From NCBI RefSeq assembly GCF_026210795.1, contig NC_089443.1:2976001-3040000 (forward strand): a stretch of DNA of 64,000 nucleotides, read 5' to 3'. This document shows positions 1 through 12,216 of the stretch, one piece after another. The stretch is from Rhizophagus irregularis (Eukaryota > Glomeromycota > Glomeromycetes > Glomerales > Glomeraceae). The notes under the pieces were generated by a model. That model had not been told where the DNA came from. It did no database searches and saw nothing but the letters and a program-made list of their open reading frames with translations. A program made the position numbers and the translations under genes. Position 1 is the first letter of the stretch. Every line of letters begins with the position of its first letter.

Positions 1-99
1 CTGTCATTGAAATGAGCCCCATTGTTTTTCGCATTGTTGTATAAATAGATCCACTATTTACCGAATTAGTTATACTACATTGTTTTACTGCATAGAAAA

Positions 100-1983
100 A
101 TGGCCGATTTTGTAAAACTCGTAGTGCCAAAAACTCCATTGTTAATTTCTACAACAATAAAACATTATCTTGATGGACCACCTAAACCTTCTTGGGATTT
201 AAAATTTCATTTAGCTGTAATATTGGTTAGATCATTGTTCAAAGATTCCAGTACTCTAACTATTGAGCAAGTGCAAAGAGCAAGTTGTTATTCTATCCCT
301 GTACTGGCTGGTGTAACGATAAATGAATTTAAGATAAACAATAAATATAGATACGAAGCTCAAGTACATCTTGAGAAGATTTTGAAACCTTATGAACATG
401 TTTTAGATACTGAATGGAAAGATTTAAAAGATGATGGAATTATTTCTGAATGGATTCAAGTTCCTAATGATGAGTGGGAAAAAAGAGAAATTAGGAAAAC
501 TATTTTGTATTTACACGGTGGAGGTTATTATTGTTGTGGTAAAAGTTCTTGTCGTAATAATACAAGTTCTCTTGCCAAAAAAGTAAATGCAAGAGTTTTA
601 GGTAAGCAAAATTGAAAGGATGAAATTTTCATGAATCTTCAACATTTTACCTAATTAAATATTTATATAGTAATCGATTATCGGCTTGCACCTCAAAATC
701 AATTTCCCGCCGGACTACAAGATGCATTGGCCGCTTATTTGTATCTCTTAAATCCTCCAAAAGATGCGGGATTTGAACCTTTAAATCCAAAAAATATTGT
801 ATTTTCTGGTGAAAGTGCTGGGGGAGGTTTAAGCATGGCTCTTGGTCTCGCTATACGTGACGCTGGTTTACCATCATGCGCTGGTATCATCGGTTGGGTA
901 AATAAATAAATTTTAGTTTTTTATATATTATTGAATTACTAATTATTCACATGATTATGTTGCGCCACATTTTACAGAGTCCATGGGTTGACCTTACAGT
1001 TAGCACGCCTTCAATATTAGATGACGAATGTTGCGACTTTCTTCCAAAACCTTCGGAGAGGTTTGTTCCCAAAGAATCTCAAGTTGAAATTGAATATAAA
1101 GAAAAAGCTGCTGCCCTCACAGCAAAAATTAAGAAACAAAATATTGGTCCCAAAATTTGGCATGATTCTTTTGATAGACCTGGAAGAATACAAATGTATG
1201 CACCTAATGAAGGTTTGGCAATTCCATATGTTAGTCCAATGTTAGCTGAGAGCTTAGGCGGTTTGCCTCCTTTATTACTGGTAAGGATAAGTAACATGTG
1301 ATCTTTATTAAGAAATTTCGTACTGAAAAAAATTTTATATGAATAATACAGGTAGCAGGAGATAGTGAGAGATTGCGAGATGAAGCAATTTATCTTGCTC
1401 ATAGATCTGCTGAACCAGCTAAATATAAAGGTCCATCTTATAATGCTGGTAAATTTGAAAAATCTCCATTCCAAGCTCCGACAAATACTACACTAGAAAT
1501 ATATGAAGAAATGCCTCATGTATTCCAAGTAAGATAAAATATTAGTTTTAATTTACAACAAAAAAGTTATTGTATTTTTTTTAAAAAATTCTTCCGTTTT
1601 TTTTTTATTTTAGGTGATGGATCATGCTAGTACTACAAAATCGTATGAACGTACAGTCGAATTCATAAATAAAGTGACAAACGCTATTGACGAACCACTT
1701 CCCCCTTCCTCTTTCAGTTGCATAAATACTAAAGGAGAATTTGGCCCTTTAAAAGAACATCATAAAGAAATCCTTAAATGGGAAAATATTGGTATCGTAC
1801 CAAGTGTCAAACGTGAATTAACTACACGTAGATCGTAAGTAAATTAATAAATAAAATTAATTTAGAAATAATAACACGTTAATTTACTTGAAAACTTCTT
1901 TTTTTAGAACCCCGGAACTTTTCGTATATACGGCATTATTACTTGCCGGGTTTGCTTATTTTCTTCGCAAAAATTTCTATTAA
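100..1983 (+). CDS. HSL-type alpha/beta hydrolase with C-terminal membrane tail
   Basis: Predicted exons 100-601, 671-897, 978-1280, 1352-1528, 1614-1834 and 1908-1983 join in frame to a 501-residue protein. The oxyanion-hole motif HGGG begins near residue 139, the nucleophile elbow GESAGG has its Ser near 216, and candidate acid and base of the triad are Asp 348 (in VAGDSERLRDE) and His 400 (in EMPHVFQ). This order is that of the hormone-sensitive lipase/acetyl-hydrolase family, which cleaves acyl esters. The last exon adds about 24 residues that are mostly hydrophobic and end in basic residues, so the enzyme is probably tail-anchored to a membrane such as ER or lipid droplet (inference). 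All introns are GT-AG. The substrate cannot be read from sequence. The ATG at 100 is the first in frame and gives a complete N-terminal cap region. Confidence 0.88.
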
Positions 1984-3553
1984 AAATAAAAAAAATATTA
2001 CAGTAGGTGGTTTTTATTTGTCGTTTTGATTTACTTATTTATTTGTAATACTTTATAAATATTATTTAAATCGATTAGTTAATTCCAATACGTAAATAAA
2101 CAATTCTTCCCTTCCTTATTAACTTACTCATAAATATTTTTTCCAGAAAAAATAAATTCTGTTGGTCATTAATTTATTATTCCATTTTATTTGAGATGAA
2201 TCAAATGAATTACGCTTATCAAATTAAGAAATTCTACGTATTATATATCCTTATGGGTATTATAAAATTAAATTAGCAGACCACGAAAATTATCCGAAGC
2301 ATAAAGGCGTATCTACCGTATCACGTCAAATCTTTAAGGAAATAAAAAAAAAATTAGTCTCAAAAGAAAAAATTCGGAAAATAATTAACGGCTGGAATAA
2401 TATGTTATGGTTCGTAACGTAAAAGGATGCGTTTCTAATTATCAAATATTCATTACTTGCTAATTAAAAATAATCCAGTCGTTAAAGAATTTGCACAATA
2501 AACACGTGATCAAATTAATAACGAAATAAAAAATGCATGTTACACTTTAAAACAAAATATAATTGGATGGGATCTTTTAGAAGTAGTAGAAGGAAGAGAA
2601 GGGTCTGTTGAAGCTTTTATGTAACTCTGATTCTAAGTCTTGGAATTGTTTTTCAGGTGTTAATTGGAAATTGTCTTTGTTTTGTTAATCTCCAATAAGA
2701 TGATTAAACCAGAATGATCATTTAAATTTACTTGAACAAATTTGTAATAAAATGGAGCATACTTATTTGAGTGACATTTTGAAGAGATAGAATTCTCCAG
2801 ACGAATTTCATCTGTAGCAATTCAAAGTTATTGTTAGAGAGTAGTTTTAGAAGTAGTGAACGAAAGTAGATAAATTTTCTAATGTCTTTCTGTATTATAA
2901 TACTTATAGACTTTGTTACAATTACCATTTCAGATATAACGTGGGCCAGCATGACTTTTGCCGGTTCAATTTCGTATTGGCTTAACGCGAAAGTAGAGAA
3001 ATATCAAAAATGTAAAACGTGCTTTTTGTCGTTTCACACGACGGTGCAATCATGTTATTTTTCGGACTTGCTTTTTTATTTGCCGAGTGATAGCATGTAC
3101 GACTTAAATCGTTCTAATGAGTAAGATGTAATGAATAATTGGCAGTTAACCATATTACATATAGAAAATTCTTTAGAATTAATATGATAAAAATGTATTG
3201 AAAATTATTCCGGATAATAAGTAATAACTCGTAAGTGTTCACAAAATCCAGTTTCCAGCTAATTAATTCAATCGATTTTCTCCATATTTGCTCTCTAGTT
3301 TTTTATTGGAATTTGTTTATTTGAGCGACAACTTCGTGGTGCATGGACGAAAGAAAAAACACCGTATATATTCAAAATGCAAGGTTTTAAAAAACCAAAA
3401 TTATTAGTTCAGGTCAGTTGATATTGATTTTCTTCTCCCATATAATTCAAACATTAATATATATATTATATCATTTACATTTTTTCCGTTTTCAAATTTT
3501 TGCATATTTATTTTATTCATATATTCTATTATAATAAATTCCATTATACTTTT
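1984..3553 (+). pseudogene. Decayed coding fragments between the hydrolase and OMA1-like gene
   Basis: No intact gene. Short open stretches with protein-like composition are seen on the plus strand near 2276-2421, 2521-2623, 2880-3124 and 3300-3410 (for example a basic segment with LFERQLRGAWTKEKTPYIF), in different frames and separated by stops. They could be exons of a broken gene or of one with unusual introns. I do not recognise the family. The rest is AT-rich and holds the 3' flanks of the two neighbouring genes, which converge here. Confidence 0.3.
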
Positions 3554-4946
3554 TTACCACTTAACCCATTGATCTCTAAAATGATTCATAGTATCCATAA
3601 AACCTGTATATTCATTTACACAATCACTTTGTTCCCTTTTCTGTAAAGCTTCTGGCATCCATTCATTAATTTTACGGATTCTTGATTCATGAGCTGGATG
3701 TGTACTCAAAAATTGTGGTGGTGAATTCTTTTGAGCAATACTCATTCGCTCCCATACTTTTCTTGCTTCCCTAGGATCATAACAAGCTTGAGCCATTAAT
3801 ATAAGCCCAATATAATCAGCTTCTATTTCACATTTTCGTGAAAAAGGTAACCTATGAAAAAAAGATTATAATCAAACACAAACTACGTGTTTAAAAAATC
3901 AATATTTTCCGATAACTTACATCATACCAAACTCCATCAAGAGCCGACCTAATAGGCCGGGATCTATAATGATACTAAGGAATAATTGTGCTAAAATTAA
4001 AATTTTTACAAAAGAGAGTTTCTCGGCGCTATGACGCGCAACCTGATGACCAATCTTTAATTGTTATGAAATATGTTTAATTATTTGATGGTTTTCTTAC
4101 CAAGAAAAAAAAATTAAGGTAAAATCATACCTCATGACCTAACACCGCAGCCAATCCATCTTCATTCCCGACAATAGGTAAAATTCCCGTAAAAACAAAG
4201 ACTTTACCACCAGGAAGTACGAAAGCATTTTTTTCTTTAGATTCAATAACATGAAATTCCCAATTTAAATCTGATTTATTGTTAAACAAAAATTAATGGA
4301 GGAATCGAAAAATTAAATATATATAACCATATAAACTAATTTATAATATACCTTGCATTCCACTTACACTTACGATTTGTCGAGCAACTTTCTTTACAAA
4401 TTTTGTACGATGATCAAAAGGCGGTAAAATTTTTCTACCATATTGCTTCATAACCTCATTATATGCTTGTTGTGCCAATTTCTCTTCTTGTTTGGGAGTA
4501 ACATCAATGAACCTGCGCCTATTAGTTACGGGTACCGTTTCTAAATGGCTCACATAATATACTCCTCCAAGTCCTCCAACCGTACCAGTATAAACCCAAA
4601 ATATTTGTTTTTGATAAAATGGTGTGGCGTTTTTAAAACGTACGTATCTCTGATATGGATATAAAGGATTTTGTGGAGAACGTTCCGAAAGCTGTGTGCG
4701 ATTGTTAAAACCATTTATATTTCGAGAAATATATATTTTCGGGCTTAATCGAGGTAAACTTTGTCTAAAGAAATTATATCTCATTAAAACATAAACAGAG
4801 GTATGCATTGTTGTACTCTTATTTAAATTTTGAGTAATGGTTATTGAAGGCTTTTTAATGCTGGATAAAGCGGATAAAAGACGCTTATTACTTGAAATTA
4901 AAACATGTTCTCTAAATTTAACCGAAAAAGCATTACAAAAATACAT
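3554..4946 (-). CDS. OMA1: OMA1-like mitochondrial M48 metalloprotease
   Basis: Predicted minus-strand exons 4352-4946, 4131-4270, 3921-4054 and 3554-3851 give 388 residues. The zinc motif HEIGH is split by an intron (GHE, then IGHQVARH), followed by an M48 third-ligand region, EIEADYIGL, and the OMA1-typical ACYDP and THPAHESRI segments. The N-terminus is basic and Ser/Thr-rich, as in a mitochondrial presequence, and is followed by a hydrophobic segment (about residues 95-112, IFWVYTGTVGGLGGVYYVS) that should anchor it in the inner membrane. In known fungi OMA1 takes part in inner-membrane protein quality control. Length is close to that of yeast Oma1. Introns of 69-81 bases are GT-AG. The ATG at 4946 is the furthest upstream in frame; internal methionines could also serve. 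Confidence 0.9.
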
Positions 4947-7111
4947 TTGATTAAAAGAAATTTAAAGCATCAAATTGTAAAAGAAAATTAATTGCTATTA
5001 TTAAATAGGGGTCCGAAATTTTTAAATTTCAAATTATCACAGTGAAATAAATAAAATTATATTAATTACATTATAATATTAAATGGTTATTGACTCAACA
5101 TTACGATATCAGTTATATCAATAAGAATTTTAGAAAAAAAGAGAACGCGTTGAAGAACTAAACTAGAATTTTTTTTCATTCTCTGATCTTTCTAAGCCAC
5201 CCTATTCTAATTATGGTAAGTGCTATCATATTCAGCGGAAAATTTCAACGTTTCACAACCACAATTATGATAATATAGAGTCGAAGTTTATTTTGACGCG
5301 TACGCGTTTAGACAGCTAAAGAGTAAAGAATATTTAATTTTAGCGTTTCTGACTGCTCTTTATTATTTTACTGGCTCGGCTAACCGCAGTAATATGATCA
5401 AAAACTTGTTCCGAATCTCCGAATCTATCATTGTTTACCAATAATGTAACACATTAGTTCGTGATGTCTTCAGCCATTTCCGTTTGTTCAATAATAGCAA
5501 CCAGTCTAACTGCATTGCATCGACATATTGACGAATGACGATGTAGTGAAGAATGATAGCGGGGAGAAAGAAATTGGAAACATTGTAGTCAGAGTTTCCT
5601 GAGGAGACACGATGGCACCTGTAAACCCTAGTTCCGAAAGAATTATCCAAAGAATCATTATGTGTAAGTAAAAGTTAATAATTTCTCTGATACACGTTTC
5701 ATTCAGATAACTTATTACCAGTGGATTTCCCTTTCAGGTAATTTAATAAATACTTACTGGTCTATTACTGCGGTGCTTTCTTGTTGGATACCGCCCTTTG
5801 TAATCAACTCATTTTATCTTGAAGATAAATTCCACAGGTCAAGGAAGATACTGCCATTCTTTTCATCTTCTTTGTTGGAGTAGTTAGTCATGAACTTAGG
5901 CTACTAGTAGCATCAGAGAAGTTGATATTGTCATCTTCAATTGTCCTCTAAAGGATTCCCAACATTCACGCCGAAATCTCTGAGAGTTAGTAAAAGACTC
6001 TCTTTTTCTAGTTCATATTCATCCAAGTTCCATCTATATTCAGTACGAAACGATGTGAAATAATCATATGTTACTAAATCCTGAGTTTTTCGAAAACTAT
6101 GATGAGCATATGTCGAAATAAAAAAATTTACCTTTTACATTGTAAAACAATGCTTTTCAGGCATTCCCTGATCATTTCTTCTAGTAGATTTCCAATTTTT
6201 TTTTGAAAAACCGTATACGTTTAATATTAATAGCACGATACATTATAAATTGTAATAAAGGACTATGTAAAGAGATTTTTCTGAAATAGGAAGATCATTA
6301 AAGACAAAAGAGATACCTGCATAGTGTACTTCGAATGGATACTAGACATTCATAATAATTCTTCGATTAGAAGTTGCCCTTCTTTGTAAAATAAAGAATA
6401 CGTACCTTTTTGTCCACAGTAAAAAAGGTGCTTTGATCGAAGTCTCCACTTCCTCTATAAAACGGGTGGTCTAACTGTTATTTAGAAATAATAGTTACTT
6501 CATGGCAACAAAGGCCTTATAATATCATGAATATTGACTTTGCATTGTAACATTTTTATTTAACATGAAATATACAGTGAACACATATCGATATTACATA
6601 AACCTATCATAATATCGTATAACAGTTTTACACGTTTTTTTTTTGTGATGAATTTGACTTTCGACAATATGAGTGGCGGAATGATGATGTTTCGGTTCGT
6701 AATTGAGATGAATTTATAATAATGGATCTTACCCTTTCCTGCATAAAGCAAAATAATCTGCGAAATAGCGTGATTGAAGATCATAAAGTAAGGTTCTTAC
6801 CAGTAATGAATATAAGGTAGATACCACCACAGTGATGATGTTTAAAAAATTCGCATTTTCCGTACTTTCAATATAAGTTTACATTGGTATAGACCATCAT
6901 ACACCAAATCAGTACTAAAAATTTTGCCTATTGTTTTTACATTCAGAATGAATGCCCAAAGGGGATTTGATTAGCTTGGTAAACAAACATCAGCAAAGTT
7001 ATATAACCGTCTTACCGCAAATTAATACGCCATATGTTTCCAGACCAACCACATAACCGTATATATTAATAATTTAGTCTAAAGACCCTCTCATGAATTC
7101 TGCTAACTTTA
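4947..7111. other. Intergenic stretch without a readable gene
   Basis: About 2.2 kb upstream of the OMA1-like gene. Only short shadow ORFs occur. The first few hundred bases probably carry the OMA1 promoter. I see no tRNA, no clear terminal inverted repeats and no tandem array here. Confidence 0.4.
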
Positions 7112-7310
7112 TTATGCGGAAAGAGTAATGTGATGTGATGGCTTGTTCCCTTTCAATGTCACTATTCTATGAGAGGATCCGAAAGTCTGGTTTTCTACCA
7201 TGATTATAACCATCCAATAAGCGCCTCTCCTTGGAACTTTCAGATTCACCATTGCCCTTTGTTTCGATAATGAGGGAATTCCGAAGGAATGTAAGTACAT
7301 AGTGTTAGAG
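7112..7310 (-). pseudogene. Short coding relic, minus strand
   Basis: In one minus frame the DNA reads a charged peptide containing GNGESESSKERRLLD followed by GYNHGRKPDFRILS, then a stop. The GRKPDF pattern resembles segments of large gene families I associate with Rhizophagus (recollection, not a search). No start or further exons can be joined with confidence, so this is listed as a remnant. Confidence 0.3.
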
Positions 7311-7364
7311 TTATTTATTATGATGACAACATGAATCTTACCAAACCAATGACAATCCGGTTTT

Positions 7365-8625
7365 ATTAAAAATTTCTTCTTTCTTTATTATCATTGTAAC
7401 TTATTGAGGATAAATAGGTAATACTGCAAGGGGAAAAAAGTATTAATATCGCTATTATTTTTTTATTAATTCACCTCGTAGGCAAAGCCTAGAACTTACA
7501 AATTTCTTGAAATTATCTGTACACAATCGAAGATGCCTTTGTCTTCATCTGTTAATAATTTATTCCCCTTTGCCCAATTGTTACGCCACTTTGTATTGAG
7601 TGATTGTTTGTCATTCAAAAGCTAAAACACAAACAAATTTATGTGTTTACTGATTGTTTATGATCATACCAGGCAAGGTACTTACTCTATTGTATTCGAT
7701 TACTGCTAAATCAGCAACTGTTGGCAATTCCTTTGGAATCAATGGTCTTGGACGAACTTCGTCCCATGTCTCTTCGGAACATCTGACATATTCATCGCAA
7801 TAGCAATGTAATCGATGATAGACACCTGTAAGTATATATAATGTTAAACACAGCCAAATTTCTGTAGCTTCGCATAGAAAATACTTACAATATCATATCA
7901 ATTTCTTTCGCATATGACAAAGTTGGATTGATTTTCAGTTTTTCGATTGAACCTAATTGAAACTCACGAAAATCGATGGAGATGTTGTGTCTGTCCTGCG
8001 TTACCCACTATTAGGGATGGGGATCGGTTCGTCGGTTCTTCGTCAAGTAAAATATGAGCTACATGCGTCAAATTTAAGACGCAGGTAGAGCATGTGATGA
8101 AGGTCGATTAGAAAAATTTTGATTGGTCATCAAACGATGGTTGGTCCGGGATCGTCATAATTTTGATGACAACCCGATTTGGAGCGGTTCCTTCGAACCG
8201 GTTCGAAGCCGGTTCCGGTTCGATTTTAGAACAGTGTTTCAAGTTCAGAATCTGCTAAAGTTAGAATCGGTTCCAGAACCGGTTCGGAACCGCTCTGTTT
8301 GGAACTTCCCCATCTCTACTTATATTTCGTTAAATCTTCCCTTGTCTGTTCTATAAAAGGATTATTATCGTCCTCACGTGTTATCCTTACATCAGGATCA
8401 TTGTCGTCGCTTGGCTTTGAGAGGAATTCAGATTAGAAATGCCTGGAGGGCATTGCATTGCGATGTAATATAGAACGCAAAACAAGATTCCTAAAGGGAA
8501 GTTACCGAAAAAAGAGATGGTTCAGTATCCTTCTCATCAGCTGAGCTAGATGATTCGTTTTCTACTCTTCTTTGTCGTTCTGGAGTTCGTCTTTCATCAT
8601 CTTCGATAGTAGTAGTAGTTTTGAC
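7365..8625 (-). pseudogene. Split unknown host gene with a MITE inside an exon
   Basis: Exon-like segments with good splice signals lie on the minus strand at 8506-8625 (Thr/Glu/Ser-rich), 7889-8414 (interrupted by the element at 8012-8318), 7686-7825 (contains CYCDEYVRCSEETWDEVRP) and about 7540-7621 (LLNDKQSLNTKWRNNW), with a possible last exon 7365-7423. The first two join in phase. Removing the element leaves an open frame running from DLTKYK to WVTQDRHNISIDF, so the element probably landed in a once-intact exon. The join to the 7686-7825 exon is out of phase, so the gene looks broken or its splicing is misread. I do not recognise the protein. Confidence 0.4.
8012..8318. mobile_element. 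Short hAT-like MITE with GGTTC subterminal repeats
   Basis: The ends are inverted repeats, TAGGGATGGGGATCGG on the left and, read from the other strand, TAGAGATGGGGAAGTTCC on the right. Many copies of GGTTC or its complement lie just inside. A target duplication is only weakly visible (about 5 of 8 bases when the boundary is shifted). At 307 bases it has no coding capacity. It sits in an exon-like segment of the unknown minus-strand gene around it. Confidence 0.55.
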
Positions 8626-8899
8626 CTACACGCCAAATTCATTTTCGTTGTATAATATATTTAAGGAGAACGCTTAGTCTCAAATTATCGTTAAAGAATA
8701 TTAGTTAAAGAAGAGATATTTTCGGGGTACTATATGCAGTGGCAGACGGTACTAAAGAAAATTCTTTTTTTGCAGCAAGTATTGATTTATTAATATGTAA
8801 AATTATTCACAATACAATCAATATATGTAAATAAAAGGTTTAAGCTGGCTAATTTATAAAAATGGAGTTTACATATAATTATAAGTTAATAGAAATAAA

Positions 8900-9410
8900 G
8901 AGCTGACTTAGTCAGTCAAATACACGGAATCTCTCCCAGGTCTCGAATGTCCCGTTTCGATGAAGAAACTCTAAGACAAAGACGCGTCCCACGATGGCTT
9001 GTGTATTATCATGATAGGTATCATGTAGATTTTTTATAGCATTCTCTAATATTTGTGTTCTATTAAAACAAAAACTGAATCCGAAAGTGGTGCAATAGTG
9101 TTGTTATTGGGGAACGGATTGGCGACATAACCAGCGGTGTTTCGAACAACTAATCAATAAAAAGGGATTAGAGAAACTCTCAAAAGAAATAAATAATTTA
9201 ATATTTAAAGATATACCCTGTGCTACAGCGTGGCTATCAATGTTTCTAGCGGTAAGCCCTGCATCATTATATTCAATTATTAAGATGGGATCACCATAAA
9301 AGTTTTCTTCGGTTTCATGTTTGTTTATAATAATATTTCTCCATTTTTCAAGACATTCTTTTGTTTCTTCTCTAAATTCATCCGGAAAAACAGACTTCTT
9401 TTCTGAGGAA
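8900..9410 (-). pseudogene. Unknown minus-strand gene relic, three exon-like blocks
   Basis: An exon from an acceptor near 9411 down to 9217 encodes FPDEFREETKECLEKW and then GDPILIIEYNDAGLTARN. It splices in phase into a block starting at 9149 (VVRNTAGYVANPFPNN). A third block encodes ILENAIKNLHDTYHDN and RVFVLEFLHRNGTFETW, ending in a stop near 8913. Blocks two and three are adjacent but one frame apart, with no plausible intron between them, so the gene is probably broken there. No convincing first exon is visible. Family unknown. Confidence 0.35.
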
Positions 9411-9419
9411 ATTTGAATA

Positions 9420-10731
9420 TTTTAAATATGAATATCATTTTTAGAAATTTGCACTAAATGTTAATGATACCTAGTCATCCAACGTTGAATGTAATTAATG
9501 ATTAATTATATCAAAAAAATAAATCCAAGTGAACTCCAATAATGTTCGGTAATCATTAAAATAATAAGTGATAAAGGCGAAACTTGACGTGAAAATAAAA
9601 AGAGCTAAATATTGAAGAGGAATTTTGTTCAAGTTTGATGACTAACATGTTATCAATCATTCATTTATACATACTGAGAAACTGTACCCGTTGTTGAGTC
9701 CGAAGCATTAAGCCACGTGATCGATGTAAGAGGTTCATCGTAATTAGATTTAAGTGTCAAATTGATTTGTTTAAGTAGCAAATTAATTTTATTTGAGTAA
9801 CAAAACAACTTTTTAATTGATAAATTAATTCTTATAAAAAATATACACAATAAACGTTTATTGTCCCATTAATTTACTTAAATAAAAATACGAATTACTT
9901 AATATATGATAATAAAAAGTCAAATTGATTGTTCTTCGCTTGATCTAAATCAGGTATAATATCTAGGAACAAGTGTTAACGGAAGAAAAAATTTTCATTA
10001 ATAAATAATGAGTTCGGCAAAATAAAAGAGAGTATTATGCCCTACTCTAATTATCAAAGTTGCGACGTCCGCCTCTTTATAATCATGTGCATGACTGCAT
10101 CTTACGCTTACTATTGTTATCAGAGCTAGACGAAACCAGTTCGATTATTATCCAGTAAGTTAATAATTTATTCGCTGTTCCCATCAATAATCGTGATTAT
10201 CGAAAATTGATGAGATACTATAAATAATGAGGGAATAAAGTCGTATCTTATAAAAATTATATTGTTAAAAGAACGTAGGTATGAAAATGGTTAGTGTTTT
10301 TTTAATGGCAAATCATTTTCTTATGATAAACAAATACATATTTGCGTAATCACATAATCACACGCAATTATAAACCGGCTGTACTGGATAAATAAAATTT
10401 TCGTATTATTCACCGGGTGAATTTTGTTTAACTCTTACAATAGATTTGTCGTACCCCAGGGGGTTATCTTAACAAACCCTTTAGATGACCAGGGGTTGTT
10501 TTTGAATTTTTATATGCGCAGTTCCAATATATTGTAATAACTAGGAAACGGGAACCGTTGTAAGTCCGGAGCGAAGTATCATAATAAATAAAGATGTTAA
10601 CATATATCAAGAATGGTAGCGATTTCGAAGCATAACGCCTTGGACAGAAACTCACGTGATCGCAATTTTCTACTGATTAGCAGCATAACGCCTTGACACG
10701 TGATCGATCATTTTTTATAGTGCGTAGACAT
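9420..10731. other. Intergenic, no gene recognised
   Basis: AT-rich sequence with only short shadow ORFs. A short phrase containing CATAACGCCTTG and CACGTGATCG occurs twice, near 10632 and 10684, as an imperfect local duplication. Nothing else stands out. Confidence 0.35.
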
Positions 10732-11344
10732 CAGAGTATTCCATTATTATAATAAAAGAATAAAACGGAATTTTTGCTGCATAATGGAATAAAACGGAAT
10801 TTTAGTGAATTTTGATAATTTTATTCCGACACGTGACAATTAGCCAATCATAAATGCAGATCATCGGAATAAATTTAATGTCTCCGAAAAATTTTTTTAA
10901 TGTTAAAATGCCACGGTTACTGCTTTTTCACGTGCGCAAGAATTTTCTGAAGAGAGAAAAATATTCATCAAATTTTTGAAGTTATTTTTATGCAGATAAT
11001 GGAAAACTTATGTGCCGTTTTTGTGATCATAGTATCAACTTTTTGGGATAAAGTTTCATTACAGCTTCCTCTTTTAGAAAAAATTGCGCGAAATTATATT
11101 TGGTTACCAATCTCTTCCTGCGCAGTAGAAAGAAGTTTTTCCGCGTATAATAAAATTTTAGATGATGATAGACAAAATTTAAATCTAGAATCACTTAAAT
11201 TCCTTACTATTATGTACTTTAATAATCAAAATAGCAATAAATAACTATAATGATTAGTAAAATTTATATCGGAATAAATCGGAATTTTTACTGTTATCGT
11301 GATAAATATTTGTGATTTGATATCGGAAATTTTCCGGGTCTCTG
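10732..11344 (+). mobile_element. Internally deleted hAT transposon with remnant dimerisation domain
   Basis: The ends CAGAGTATTCC and (other strand) CAGAGACCCGG match the CAGAG-type hAT terminus. They are flanked by GTAGACAT (10724-10731) and TTAGACAT (11345-11352), an 8-bp target duplication with one mismatch. Inside, an ORF at 10990-11244 carries only the C-terminal hAT dimerisation region, with IWLPISSCAVERSFSAYNK and ILDDDRQNLNLESLKFL. The DDE core and DNA-binding domain are missing. The 613-base element is non-autonomous. Its open dimerisation ORF suggests modest age. Confidence 0.8.
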
Positions 11345-11352
11345 TTAGACAT

Positions 11353-12216
11353 ACCTTCGCATTCGCTCCGGACAATTAAAAAGCACGTGCTATCATATGA
11401 TACTCTGAACGTCACAAACTCACATGTTAGTGCATAATGCGTAATGCGAGCCCAAAGTCACGGGATAGTGAAATTTTTGATGGGTCGCAGATAAATCACG
11501 TGCTACTGCGCTACATGTTCGGACAATATGTGATAATACTTTTTTCCTACAATATAAAAAACACCTTCAGGGATCGATGTCACATGGTTGTGACTAAAAA
11601 ACAGTGATACTGAACTTTGATATCACGTCATTATTGTCATGCCTTTCTTGATAAGATGGTGCATTACTGAATAAAGTAAGAAATTAAGGATAAAATATTA
11701 TGTCGTATATTGTTAAGTATAACCTATTCAACTACTTCAAAACAAGCTTAAACTTAGTAAATAGAGGATAGTAATAGAAATTGGTAAAATAAAAGAACCG
11801 ATGGCAAAAAGCTCCTTACGGGATTAGTATGTTGGGTTTAAATATATCTTTTATAAAAAAATAACCGATTCCCACCACAAAACTTGCTGATGAGAGTTTA
11901 AAGAATATATTTTTCTTATGGATGTATGTTTTTTGGTTTCATTGGATGTTTCTATACGCTCTTTGAACTCTTGTCTAGTGAGCTATTTAGCGCAACATTT
12001 AATTTTATTGGGTTGATCTGAGCACGTGATTTTATTTAAATCAAACAAGCCTGGTCACATGAGAGGTTTAAAATGATTTTATTAGAATTTTTTCATTGAA
12101 ATTCTTTTTATACTCGATTGCGTCAAATAGTGATCTAATAAATCGAACTAATAGATCTTGAGCATTAAATTCAGTCGAAATAAACACGATCGTTAATATT
12201 TTGTAAATTATTTAAA
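11353..12216. other. Upstream region of the SNF5 homologue
   Basis: About 860 bases with no gene. It should contain the promoter and 5' UTR of the gene starting at 12217. CACGTG-type palindromes occur (for example near 11383 and 12023), but none can be assigned a role from one sequence. Confidence 0.35.

Noticed and set aside
1079-1474. Open frame of 131 residues on the minus strand
   Set aside because: It lies opposite the third and fourth exons of the hydrolase, which carry family motifs; no protein signal of its own.
8012-8318. GGTTCGAA-like words that might suggest a tRNA T-loop
   Set aside because: They recur many times as subterminal repeats and no cloverleaf can be drawn around them.
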